A program made the translations under genes and the position numbers. From Alviniconcha marisindica (taxonomy: Eukaryota; Mollusca; Gastropoda; Provannidae), in assembly GCA_018857735.1 (NCBI GenBank), contig JABMCL010003107.1, positions 411,001-475,000 of the forward strand: 64,000 nt of DNA, read 5' to 3'. The notes beneath the pieces are model-generated. The model was not told the origin of the DNA. It saw only the letters and a program-made list of their open reading frames with translations, and did no database searches. Of the stretch, positions 11,683-22,400 are shown piece after piece (the first letter of the stretch is position 1; each line of letters opens with the position of its first letter).

Positions 11683-11973
11683 GGGATGCGGTATTCTTAC
11701 TGAACGCCTTTTTAATGCTTAGTGGCTGCGAGAAAACATCTGTTCCTACTACACCTACACTGACGTCCCGCTGATGTTTTCTGTGACTAGTATTTGAGTA
11801 TTTCACTCGCAGCGAAACATGTCTGATATCTGGGCGGCCGGGGATGTCTGATATCTTTCTCCTGCCTGGAATCTCAGGCGGGCTGTCATTTGATTCCCCT
11901 TTCATATCTCCTCTCTTGTTTTTTCTGCCTAGTCCTCTTGTGTCATTGGCGGGAGCTGCCACAAGTAGCATTT

Positions 11974-12120
11974 TTGTCGCGACAAAGTTTTGTGTTTGTC
12001 GCGACAAAAATGTGTTTGTCGCGACAAACATTGTAGTTGTCGCGACAAAAGTGTGTTTGTCGCGACAAAAATGTGCATGTTTTTGTCGCGACAAAACTTG
12101 GACAGACTTTTGTCACGCCA
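11974..12120. promoter_or_regulatory. Left subterminal palindrome array
   Basis: The 12-bp palindrome TTGTCGCGACAA occurs at 11974, 11996, 12016, 12037, 12057 and 12083, followed by a degenerate copy at about 12109. Start-to-start distances are 22, 20, 21, 20 and 26 bp, close to two turns of B-DNA. Arrays like this near transposon ends usually bind the transposase or its partner protein. That role is inference here. Confidence 0.8.
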
Positions 12121-12419
12121 AAAGTGGTATAAATATTTGCGTCACAAGCACTAGGTTCAGCTGTTGTGACGACATACTTGTGAAGGGGCGGAGTTAGTTT
12201 TACTTATGGCTCTGGTGCTTCCGTTGAAAATGGAGGGGGAGAGAAATATATTCTTATCAAGGGTAGAGGCTGAAATCCGCTACTGCCCGCAGGATTGAAA
12301 GTCATGATGACATATTACGTACGTGAGTTATATCAAAAGCAGCACCATCGCCGAAGCTGGCGTAAACGGCATTGTTTCGACCTACACAGCGAAAAAAAAC
12401 AGCGGCGGCATACATGTTT

Positions 12420-14387
12420 ATGCGACGTCGGGCGAGGCGAAGAGAGAGGGTGTTTCGAGACCGCACGCATCCCTTAGTGGAATACGACGACTTAGTGTAC
12501 AAAAAGTTCCGGTTCCACCGGCAGTTCATATTTTGAGCTGGCCGAAGAAGTGTCACAGGACATTGTGGGTCTTTGCCGAGAAAAGGGTATCTATTCTAAT
12601 ACCCGCCTTGCAAGTGTGTCTGGCTCTGCGTTTCAACACAACTTGAAGCTTTCAAATCGTTCATGGTTCAGGAGCTGTGTGAGAGTCGAGGTGCCGGACG
12701 TCCTGGACTGTCCGTCCTAACGAGCCTTCTGGTTTCCGTGGACGTAAAGATTTATTGCACCGTGCTTCGGCATTGGTCACAACTTGTCCGTAATATGTCA
12801 ACTGACATCTGATGACATAAAGCATCACTTCATCATCATCATCATTTCAAATCGTTTTGGGAGAACTGATCGGTGTTATCAGTCAACAGCATGCCGTACC
12901 ATCACTAGGGTGGCTGATGCACTGATGCTGCGTGTACGGGACTGGATCAAGATGCCAACGCAGGTGGAAGCAAATCGCCAAAAGCAAAAGTTCTACGCCA
13001 TGAGAGCGATTCCAAGTGTCATTGGATGCATTGATGGCACACACATCCACACCCAAGGCCCAAACCAACAGGAACACGAATTCGTCAACCGGAAGAATTA
13101 TCATGCAATAAATGTTCAGGTAAGAGTATTTTGCTTCACAATACAATCTGTGTACAGTCTTGATTTCACACACCCTTAAAATAATTAGTCACCTTTTTGG
13201 TGACATCAGCCTCAGTATGTTTATTTTAACAATCATAAATTTTATTCTTCCTTCCAGATTATTACTCATGCTGCCCCCCTATACTTGGGTACATTTTGTA
13301 CTGTTTTCTCACATAACAATTACATTTAAAAAGTATGGTTTTTGTAATATATCTTTTTTGACATGTATATAATTATAAACCAACTGAGCTTACCCATTTC
13401 TTTTTCTTTTGTTTTTGTGTCCGTTTCTCTCTTTGTGGCCCTTGCAGCTGTATTTCATACCATAAATTCCCATGATAGCTCTCTGCTTCCTCACTTTGTT
13501 CTTCCTGTCTTCTTTCTGCTTTTTTGCTCCCATTTGGGTTGTGTTTGTATTACTTAAGTAGATAGTTCATGTGCTATCCTCACACAAATTTTCAGGTTCC
13601 TTACCATGAAATACAAGTGTAACAGTATGAAGCCAGTAGATGTGAGAAAAACACAATCATATCAAATGGCTCTGTCACCAGGATATTCTTATCTCCAGCA
13701 CATTTTGATAATGTATGCAGTAAGGTGATGGACAGAGGTCTGTGTGAGAAATAAATTAGCAGAGCTGGTACAGTGGTAGCATTATTTTTTATAATGTGTT
13801 GACAATGTAATTGGTTCATTTTCAGGTCATCTGTGATGCAGATCTCAAATCAATGTTGTGGCAAGATGGCCTGGGTCAGTGCACAACGCCAGAATCGTGA
13901 GGAATTGTTCAGTTTGCTGCCTTTGAAGGAAACAGTCTCCCCTGGATGGACTCCTTCTTGGCAAGTGGATATATATGATTAGACCCTGGCTCATGACACC
14001 TGTACAACGTCCAACAACTTGGCTACAAAGGCGATACAACTATAATAAACTTTGCCCACAGTTCTACATGTACAACTGTGCAGCGAAGCATTGGTTGGTA
14101 TGGCAAAACAAAGGTGGCATTGCCTCCGCTGTGGTCTGCGTCTTCAGCCACAAAAGGCATGCAAGGTTATCCTGGTTTGCTTCATGCTGCACAACTGCAC
14201 CAGACATCTCAAACTCCCACCTCCTCCTCATGATTCTGACAACTGGGAAGATGATGATGCTGGTGATGAAGAAAATGATGAAAACCCATCTCTTCTCCTC
14301 TGCATACTGATGTTTTACCGATCCATCACCAGTAATGCAAATATTTGTAGTGTGTGTGTGGGCGTGCGTGCGTCTGTGATGAAATGA
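12420..14387 (+). pseudogene. HARBI1-like DDE transposase, broken
   Basis: An ATG at 12420 opens an Arg-rich start (MRRRARRRERVFRDRTHPLV) typical of the family, soon interrupted by a TGA. Exon 1 ends at 13119 with IGCIDGTHIH (first catalytic Asp), FVNRKNYHAINVQ and the donor GTAAGA. Exon 2 begins at 13826 after TTTTCAG with VICDADLK and continues through LMTP, RPTT, QRYN and GLRLQPQKACKVI to an acidic tail near 14290. The second Asp region reads LLLGKWIY, without the expected Asp. The Glu position has become Gln (VQRSIG). Several frameshifts confirm it cannot make an active enzyme. Confidence 0.85.
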
Positions 14388-14389
14388 GT

Positions 14390-14468
14390 GTATCCTTATG
14401 TCTTTGTAAGTGCTCTGGGCTCTTAGTCTTACGAGATAGGGCGCCATAAATAGTCTATTATTATTATA
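14390..14468 (+). repeat. Retroposon 3' tail ending in (ATT)n
   Basis: GTGCTCTGGGCTC is followed by GGGCGCCATAAATAGTCTAT and ATT repeats. Related tails occur at 23572-23665 and 29870-29945 (plus) and 57826-57885 (minus). This copy lies within the Harbinger element, so it inserted after it or is carried by it. Confidence 0.55.
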
Positions 14469-15152
14469 AAATGACCACCAGAATGTAACTGAAAGAGCAA
14501 GAACAGCAGCTGGGAATAGAAACCGAGAAAGAATCATCAATGACAACTTCTCATGAGGTAAATTGTTGAGTAACTTGCGAATGTGCTTTTGTTGCTTTAT
14601 AAGTCTTTCTGACTGAAGAATATTTTACATATTAGGGAGAAATGTGCACATCTGCATGCATGCATGTGTGTATGCATGTACACATGCAAGTGTGTATTTG
14701 TCTTTGTGTTTGATATTTGGGCTGAAATATCTCACTAAATGACTGTCAAAAACTATTTTCACTGCACATATTTTATTAACAAAATGGTCTCAATAGACTG
14801 GTCTCAACAGTCACTGCATGAGGAATATGAATTTTGGAATTTTTCTGAAGTGCTGAGGGCAAAAAAAAGAGCCTTATTCAATAAGCACTAAGTAGTGCAT
14901 CATTCTTAACAGTAGTGAAGATTCAGTAAATTGATAGTGTTTTCTTCTAAAACTTTATCAAAGTGAAACACATGCACAGAAAGAAACTTGAACAAATATA
15001 TGCTAACAATTACTTGTGTCTGCTGTATCCTGTTCCAGTTTCTTAATGTGCAGTACAAGTTCCCTTTTCTCTAGCTGTATCAGTTCTACTTTGGCTTGTG
15101 ACCCCTGTTCAAGATTCTTTTTCTTTAATTGTATCAGTTTCAGCTTGGACAT

Positions 15153-15718
15153 TCAAGGCAGTTTCAGACTTGAGCCACTTTTCGTTGAGCACCTTTTCAT
15201 CCTCCAGATCTGATTCTTCACCTTGCTGGTCACAAATCCTTTTTTTGTGTATTTTATTTGTAGAATGCTCTGGTGCGCTAGGCTTGATGATGCTGATGGT
15301 CTTTTGCTGATGGGCTGGTCATCGGATGTGGACTTGCTCTTGGATGTGGTCTTCCCACTTGGATTTCCGGTGCTAACAGATGTCTGGTTCATGCTATGAT
15401 ACTCATATGGTACAGGTGTCTCCGGAGGTCCACCAGCCGTGCGAGTCGCTGCCTTTGGCCAAGTCTCATGCCCTTCCAGCATTTCTGGACGGCACTGACC
15501 GCCCTCCCTTGCCCGGCGCCAACAGCATTCACGGATTCAGCTATTCTCGTCCACGCCTCTCTTTTCTTTAGCACAACACTGCCCGTTTTTAATGACTGCG
15601 CTAGCAAGCTGTAATTTCCTTGCACATCTTCCAGCAAACGTATATTTTCTCTATTCAAGAAATAGTTGTTGTTTTTTCTCAGTCTTTTCACAACCGCAGA
15701 ACTTTCTTCTGTAGCCAT
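15153..15718 (-). pseudogene. Myb/SANT-like DNA-binding protein of the Harbinger element
   Basis: The minus-strand ATG at 15718 starts a 109-residue frame with NRENIRLLEDVQGNYSLL, TGSVVLKKREAWTRIAESVN and a third helix around VSAVQKCWKGMRL. This is the Trp-spaced Myb/SANT-like domain (MSANTD/MADF type) of the second Harbinger protein, which helps the transposase bind and enter the nucleus. The frame then shifts near 15450. The neighbouring frame (15482-15153) continues with the family-like Gly-Gly-Pro-Pro stretch (TAGGPPETPVP) and a Ser/Lys-rich tail. It therefore carries a frameshift. Confidence 0.8.
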
Positions 15719-15774
15719 TCTTGCAGGAAGTGCAGTAAATACCTTTTGGCGCCTGCGCAGTGGCTGGGATTCCC

Positions 15775-16173
15775 TCAGCTAAATATAGCACACTCGTCTA
15801 GGTCTTTGTAGGCTCTCCACACGTCACTTTCATGTATCGGCAACTTGCTCGGGCGATAGTTGCAAACTAAGAAGTCATACATGTACCCGTCGTAGTTTCC
15901 AGCTGGGCCACCATGGCCATTAATGTTTCGGACGACATCTAGTAAATGTCCGCTTGCCACTGCAGTCACTTCCTCGCCCGCGTACCTTGTTCTCGCCAAA
16001 GCTAAGCGCATGATACGACAATCCTGACTGGATATGTCTTTTTTGTCACTACACGTCACACAACACATTCTTGTCGTCCTAATTTTGTTGCGACAAAAGT
16101 GGGGCCGACTTTTGTCGTGACAAGCACACATGTTTGTCGCGACAAAAATGCTACTTGTGGCAGCTCCCGCCAA
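15775..16173 (-). CDS. Open frame at right end of Harbinger element, unknown
   Basis: A 132-codon frame starts inside the right terminal repeat. Its first 50 or so codons simply translate the palindrome array and cannot be trusted. The rest (about 16010-15775) includes TRYAGEEVTAVASGHLLDVV and a Trp/Tyr/Asp-rich end. It resembles nothing I recognise. It may be a chance frame or the 5' exon of the Myb-like gene downstream. Confidence 0.25.
   Translation of the reverse strand: MAGAATSSIFVATNMCACHDKSRPHFCRNKIRTTRMCCVTCSDKKDISSQDCRIMRLALARTRYAGEEVTAVASGHLLDVVRNINGHGGPAGNYDGYMYDFLVCNYRPSKLPIHESDVWRAYKDLDECAIFS
16085..16145. promoter_or_regulatory. Right subterminal palindrome array
   Basis: One exact TTGTCGCGACAA at 16134-16145 and two one-mismatch copies at 16112 (TTGTCGTGACAA) and 16085 (TTGTTGCGACAA), spaced 22 and 27 bp. 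The right end therefore has fewer and more decayed sites than the left end. Confidence 0.75.
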
Positions 16174-16176
16174 TGA

Positions 16177-16747
16177 TACTCTTGCTCTTTCTGTCTTGTC
16201 ATTTTTCTGCTAATGGTCCATTCTCCTGACTTTTTTTTCCAGAAAACTCTCCCCAAAAAAGGTCGTTATGGGTTAGGCTTTTTTGTATGGCTCTTGTTGA
16301 GCAGCTAGGACTGAGTTGGTAGGTGGTAGCTTGCTGCCATATGGCACTGGTATTTGCCATTAGGCATTTATATAAAATAAAATAAAATTGTAGTGTGTCT
16401 GTCCATTCCTTTTTTATATTTTTCTTTAACCTGGTATCGATAAATTAGACGGAATGGTTGACGATACCAGCATGTCCTAGCCTTATGTGCTCTTTTAACG
16501 GGGGTAATATTGAAGGGACTAACTCTTCAAACATTTGTGTCTGATGTTTGTGTATGTATGTTTTATGTTTGCTTTTATGATTGGTTTTGAAGACAGACTT
16601 GACAGAGGGTTGATATATATGTGAGAAGAGTTTAGAAATGTGTATTTGCTTATGACCTCAGTTACATTTCTTCTATGCCCGCACGTGTGTATGTGCGTAC
16701 GTGTGTGTGCGCATGAGTCTGTGTGTGTGGTTGGTGCATGTGTGCAT

Positions 16748-16788
<41 letters not shown>

Positions 16789-18581
16789 TGAGGGGGTGGG
16801 GCGCGGGGGGATAAATACAATATATGTTTATACATTATTTTTGAGGTTTTATGTATACATTTTTGCTAATCTTCTAAAACACAGTGTACTCACCCCTGTC
16901 GGTAAAACACCGCTGTAGAAATGACAGCTATTAATTAATGAAAGCAATGTTACCCACACTATGGGTACATAGGACCCTCATGTTAAAGAAATCTTCACAC
17001 CAAGTTTCATCTCATTACGTTCAATGGGTTGAGCACCAAATTATTCATGGTTTGATGCACAGACTGACAGAGATCCCTCTTTATTTACTTATATCAGATT
17101 TTGGCCATGCATGACATGTACTGATGTTGTAAATAATAGTTTGATTATTTTTACAATTTATACACGACTCTGGCTGTTTGCACTCAACATTCACACATGG
17201 TTTGAATTTCATCAGAACAAGAGGTTCCTGAGAACAGGAAGAGCAAATGCTTGACCAAATGACTCGCATTCAAAGGATGGAAAAACAACAAAGAAACAAA
17301 ATTTAAAAAATATAAACAAAATTAAAGTAGAGTTTTGCAAAATCTTGTGTAGTTTTTACAAATGTTTTTAAAAAGGTCTGGTGTCTAGAACACATTAATA
17401 AGTAATGTCATGATAAATTGTCTCTGAAACAATTTTTTTAATGAATATTTTACCATAAAATAAAGCAGTAAAGACTATATATATATATTTTTACACTTAT
17501 AAGTGCACCTGACTTTGTGTGTATATATTATATCAGTTGCTCTCTCTCTCTCTCATGTTCACACAGTTTGAAGCAGACTGGAAAAAAAACAAAAACAAAA
17601 AACTTGCTGAGCAAATAAACTCTTAATTAATGAATTATTAATCTTTCTCTAGCTATGAGAACCTTGCTATTCAATCATGGTCACATGAACGTCACTAAAA
17701 CTTGTATGAAACTGTAAAGTACAAATGGGGTCTGCATTATGCAAGTTTGAAAGATCCGACTTGAAAGTTTCCATGAAAGAACACATGATTAAAGTGCATG
17801 CTGAATCTAGATCATGTAGATGCAAGTGAAATTCATGGAAAGCAGTTTGCGGTGATCTCGTACCATATATGATGTATACAATTATAAATACCAAGTTTAA
17901 ACCTGATCAAAGAAGAACATAACAAAAAGTTCTCCATTTAACAGTGTGAATATATTATGTGCACTTTTACCCCTCTGAAACCTTTGACCTTGACAGTGAC
18001 AATGTCATCAAAACTGGTATGATCAGGCTGAACTCAATCAACCCTGAGGTCAATGCAGGTTATAGTCATGTGGAGAGTGATACTGAAGCTTGCCAAAACA
18101 CTGTAAAACCAAAAGTATATATGTTAATGTTCCTGCTGAGACAGAAAACATGACAACTACCTCCTTACACATATGGGATAATAAATATTGCCAAAATCTA
18201 AATTAGCATTATAATTATCATCCATGTCATAATGCATATTCACCATGTCAAATATGAGGTTTTGCATGGTCAGTGACAATACACATGACAGTCTAGAGAT
18301 ATATGTTTAATAATGGTGCAAAGCTTAAAACTGATTGGGTAGTTGTTAGGATTTGGAAATCATGCCAAACTGTTCAACACCTGCTGTGGTCTTGAAGTGT
18401 ACTTAAGCCCAATAAAAGTTGCATAAACAGAAACAGGGCTCAGTAAGTACTACCATGGTTTAACATATAATTATCAACAGTGCCCAGTAAGGTGTTTGCC
18501 ACACCCAGCCTAACACCGATCATTACACACTCACATGTTTTCGTGTAAGCCAATAATGGCAAGTGATCCTTGGTGACTGCA
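16177..18581. other. Intergenic region
   Basis: No supported gene. It contains a TG microsatellite (16752-16788), short AT-rich simple repeats (17478-17490) and a stretch at 17930-18100 with TTTGACCTTGACAGTGAC-type motifs resembling the array at 21.2-22.0 kb. The part nearest 18581 is the likely 3' UTR of the reductase gene. Confidence 0.5.
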
Positions 18582-19456
18582 TCAAAAAGGTTCATCTGAA
18601 AACTCTGGATGGCAAGCAGCCCATTCAAATCTAAAAAATCTATAATTACGATCCAGTTGTTTTAAGGCCAGTTTGTGATCACTAGTCAAGGACCAGTCCA
18701 AAACATGGTAATTCTCCTCTATACGATGCAAATGTCCGCTCTTTGGAATAACCACCATCTTCCTTTGAAGGAGAAAGTTTAACAGAATCTGAGCAGATGA
18801 TTTGTTACATTCCTCTGCAATAGCAGCGATGACAGGATCTTGGAGTAACATAGGATCATCCTCAGATCGATCTGATTTTCCTGGTGATCCTATTGGTGAA
18901 TAAGCACTGATCACAACATTTTTCCCTGAACAGTAACTCTCTAGTTCATACTGCTGTAGATAACAATGACACTCCAGCTGAACGTTGGAGGGCTTGATGG
19001 TAGCTGTTTTCCAAATTCTTTCTATCTGCCTAGCAGTGAAGTTGGACACTCCAATGTTGTTGACCAAGCCCTGGTTGACAAGAAACTCAAAAGCCTGCCA
19101 GGTTTCATTTAAGTTGTAAATGGCAAGCTCACGGTTGCCTTTCTCATCCAGCGGCTTCAGGGTTCCATCTCCTCGGTTGACAACCCCCCAGGGCTGATGG
19201 ATGAGCAGCATGTCCAGGTACTTCAGTCTCAGGTTGTCAAGGGACATCTTAGCACTGTCCACAGCTGCATGGTAGGCCAAGTAAGCTGGAGGTACTTTGG
19301 ATGTAACAAACAAATCTTTCCTGCTTAGCTTTCCAGAACGGATACGATCATTGATCACTTCACCTATGGCATCTTCATTTTCATAGCTGAGTGCCGTGTC
19401 AACATGGCGATATCCAAGAAACAGTGCATAGTCGAGGGCACTTTTGAGAGCATCAC
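18582..19456 (-). CDS. Aldo-keto reductase, last exon
   Basis: This 875-bp exon encodes residues 25 to 315, that is, nearly the whole barrel, ending with HPEFSDEPF and TGA at 18584-18582. The C-terminal His-Pro is typical of AKR1 proteins. No internal stop or frameshift occurs, so it appears functional. Confidence 0.93.
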
Positions 19457-22400
19457 CTGTGAGGAAACAAAACATCCTATGTAGTTTGCAGTATAAACAA
19501 CAATGCAAATGTATCTGAGACTGAGAGGTAAAATTATAAAAAGAAAAGAAAAAATCAGGTCTTAAACTAAGTTAAAGTTAAATGCTCCATTCTGTATCAT
19601 TTCTGATGATAATGATAATCATGTCACTGATCTACACAGAAAAATGTGATCAGTAGACAAAATACCTTGGGTATGCAAAGTGAATAGGACATAATGTGCC
19701 TGGTCTGACAAAATTATGTGTAGACAAGGGGAGAGAGAATAAGGCCAATTTAAACTGCAGTGAGAATGACCAGCAGTGGTGAGGGGAAGGGGGGGGGGGC
19801 ATGCTCGGAAGCATGGTGGGCAAGGCATCAAATGAGAAGGGGGGTGGGAGGGGGGGGGGGGGGGGGGGGGGGGAGGGAGCGAAGTAAGAAGGGTAAGGAG
19901 GGAGGGGGCAGGAATGACTGAAGGCTGAAAGCAGAGTCGGTGAGAAACACCAGCAAACACCAGCTGCATACAGCGCCGGCCACAGCAAATTGATAGGCTA
20001 AGGACCAAAATCAAAATCTTGTGTTCCCACCACCATCCCCTACCCCAAACCAGATGTCTGCCACCTGTACAGAAGTGAAACTGGCGTTGCCTGATACTCC
20101 AGAGCATGCTAGTAATTAGTCGGCGAACTATCTATGTTCAGCATATACATGTATTTGAATTAGTGTATACATGTACTTGAATTAATCCTGCTAGAATAGT
20201 AGAAAGCAGGAGAAAGAAAAAAAGAAAAGAAACTAAAAAAGGTGTATATGGACAGGTTGGGAGAAATACACCAAAATGTTTTGTATTATTGTTGATAAAC
20301 ACTGTTGTATTTTGCGAAGGATTGAATGCCCCTTATTTTTCAGCCCAAACTCACTTGTATATATATATATATGGGTCATTCTCCTGAAAACTGGTCAAAA
20401 TTGTGACACAGAGAGTAAAAATTCAAAGTGTGAATTTTTTAATGCTATTATTTGGAAATGAAAGCTTGACATCTCTTGTGTACATAAATATAAGACATAA
20501 ACTGACAGGGTGACAGGAACTTGGTTAATTGTGCATTATGTTACGTCATAGGTCAGTGTCTCGCATGTTGCAGAAGACACCGGAAATGCATGAACAGAGT
20601 CGGCTCAGTGGCAAGTTTGACTCTTGTCTTTTTTATTATACAACATTTCCTAATTAATAAAGGAATATCTGTCACTTTTGACATTTTTTTTTTTTTTTGT
20701 CCTGCCTCTTTAACGATTTTGGTTTAAAATGTCTTCTTCGAAGTACAGACATGCATGAAATAGATTACACATTTCTTTTCCTTAGTTTTGTTGTTGTTGT
20801 TTTTCCTTACTTTTGTTGTTGTTTTCCCCCAAAGTAATTGGGGGGGGGGGGGGGATGCATTGCACTAACTTGGTCTGAACCGTATATATAAATATACATG
20901 TCAGAGGGATATTTGTTTCTTGCTTTCTAAAGTTAGTAACCAATGCACTTAATTAGTAATCTGTCTCACATGTTATGTGGACATCATTACAAGTACAAAC
21001 GGATATAAGAATAACACACTTGAACCATTGACCAAAAAACTTAATAAACAAGTATATTCATTACAAAAGCAATGTTCTTTCCCCATTTTCTTGATTGGAA
21101 CCGGTACTGACCCTGCTTTAGATATCGGGATAGCCGAAGTGGCAGCAATCTAGTCCACAGTCCCCCAAGCCATATTCTCTGTCTCACGCCCTGTGTAAAA
21201 GCAAGAAAATCTTTTCACGGTGTCTTACCCTGTCTTGTTATTATGTACCATCAAGCTAATTTGGATTGCAAAAGTTTTAGTATTTCTGAAGATCTAGTAG
21301 AAACGATTGTGGCTTTGACCTTAAACATCGCAAAATGATATTTCTGAATGATAGTCTGGCTGATGATGATGCATCACCATCAGACCGTGCTAAGTTTGAC
21401 CGATCAGAGATATTGTCCGGGCAAACATTCACTGAAGTTCAGAACCTTCATTGTGACCTTGACTACAGCAAAGGAACCTTTTCACAAGACACTCCAGCTT
21501 ATGAACATGCACTGTCAAACTAAGTTGGTCGCCGCAAAAAATCAGCAGTTCAGAACATATAATAGAAATAGTCATATTTGATTGTATGAACCGAAATTAA
21601 GTTACTGTGACCTTGAAGATAGAAACCCATTTTTCTCATATGATGCTCTGGCTTATAATAATGCTCACCATACTGGGTTTGGTTACAAATGGTTCAGCAA
21701 TGCATAAGATATCATCTAAACTAACATTAACTGAAACTTTAACCATGGCTGTGACATTGACCTTGAACACAGCAATCCAACATTTTCACTGGACACTTCT
21801 TTGCTTATGATGATCTACACTCAAATTGAATTTGGTTGCAAAAGATTCACTGGTTTAGAACTAATAAAAGATATAGTAGAAACGGTCATATTTTGATTAT
21901 ATAAGCTGACACTGTGACCTTGACCTTAAGGATAGAATCCCATTTTTTTCACATGACATTCCGGCTCATGGTGGTGCACCACAATACCAAGTTTGGTTAC
22001 AAAAGACTGCAAACAAACACTCAAAGCAAATATGTGTCACGAGTGTTAATCCCTCACCCCTGAAGACATCACAGTGCTTTCCCTTTTCTAGTAAAATAAT
22101 GCACCCCACACAGCGCAAAAAGAAGTCCAATGTCGCTGCCGCAAGTCAGCTGATGTGGACAGGTACGTTAGGGTAGGTCGAAAGTCAATGGTACAAGCAG
22201 AAATAATTATTTTGTATGCTCGCACATTACACCATTGTAAGACACCACGTCAACCACCCCTGAAGAAATGACTGTAATTTATTTCGTATCTACTCTTTTT
22301 GTCATTAAACAAGCATTAAAAATAAGGTGAAATGTGGTTATCTACTAAGCTGATGATTTTTTTTTTTTTTTAGTTTCAGTTGTGAACAAATTTTGTACAC

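Larger units (their letters stand above)
11943..16176. mobile_element. PIF/Harbinger DNA transposon, complete ends, decayed genes
   Basis: The ends are 44-bp perfect inverted repeats beginning TCATTGGCGGGAGCTGCCAC (11943-11986 and 16133-16176). Inside lie a HARBI1-like DDE transposase pseudogene on the plus strand and a Myb/SANT-like gene on the minus strand, the two-gene layout typical of Harbinger elements. Both ends carry subterminal TTGTCGCGACAA palindromes. No 3-bp target duplication typical of the superfamily is visible. A CTCTTG direct repeat lies just outside (11935-11940 and 16179-16184), 2 bp from each end. Total length is 4234 bp. Confidence 0.9.

Noticed and set aside
11543..12094. 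Minus-strand frame of 183 codons with repeating SRQ/FVAT/DKH peptides
   Set aside because: It is the translation of the TTGTCGCGACAA array and SINE sequence. The repeat spacing is not a multiple of three throughout and no protein family resembles it.
19619..20107. Minus frames rich in Pro/Ser (112-162 codons)
   Set aside because: They arise from a G-run region (19780-19880) in the reductase intron and have no start context, splice sites or family similarity.
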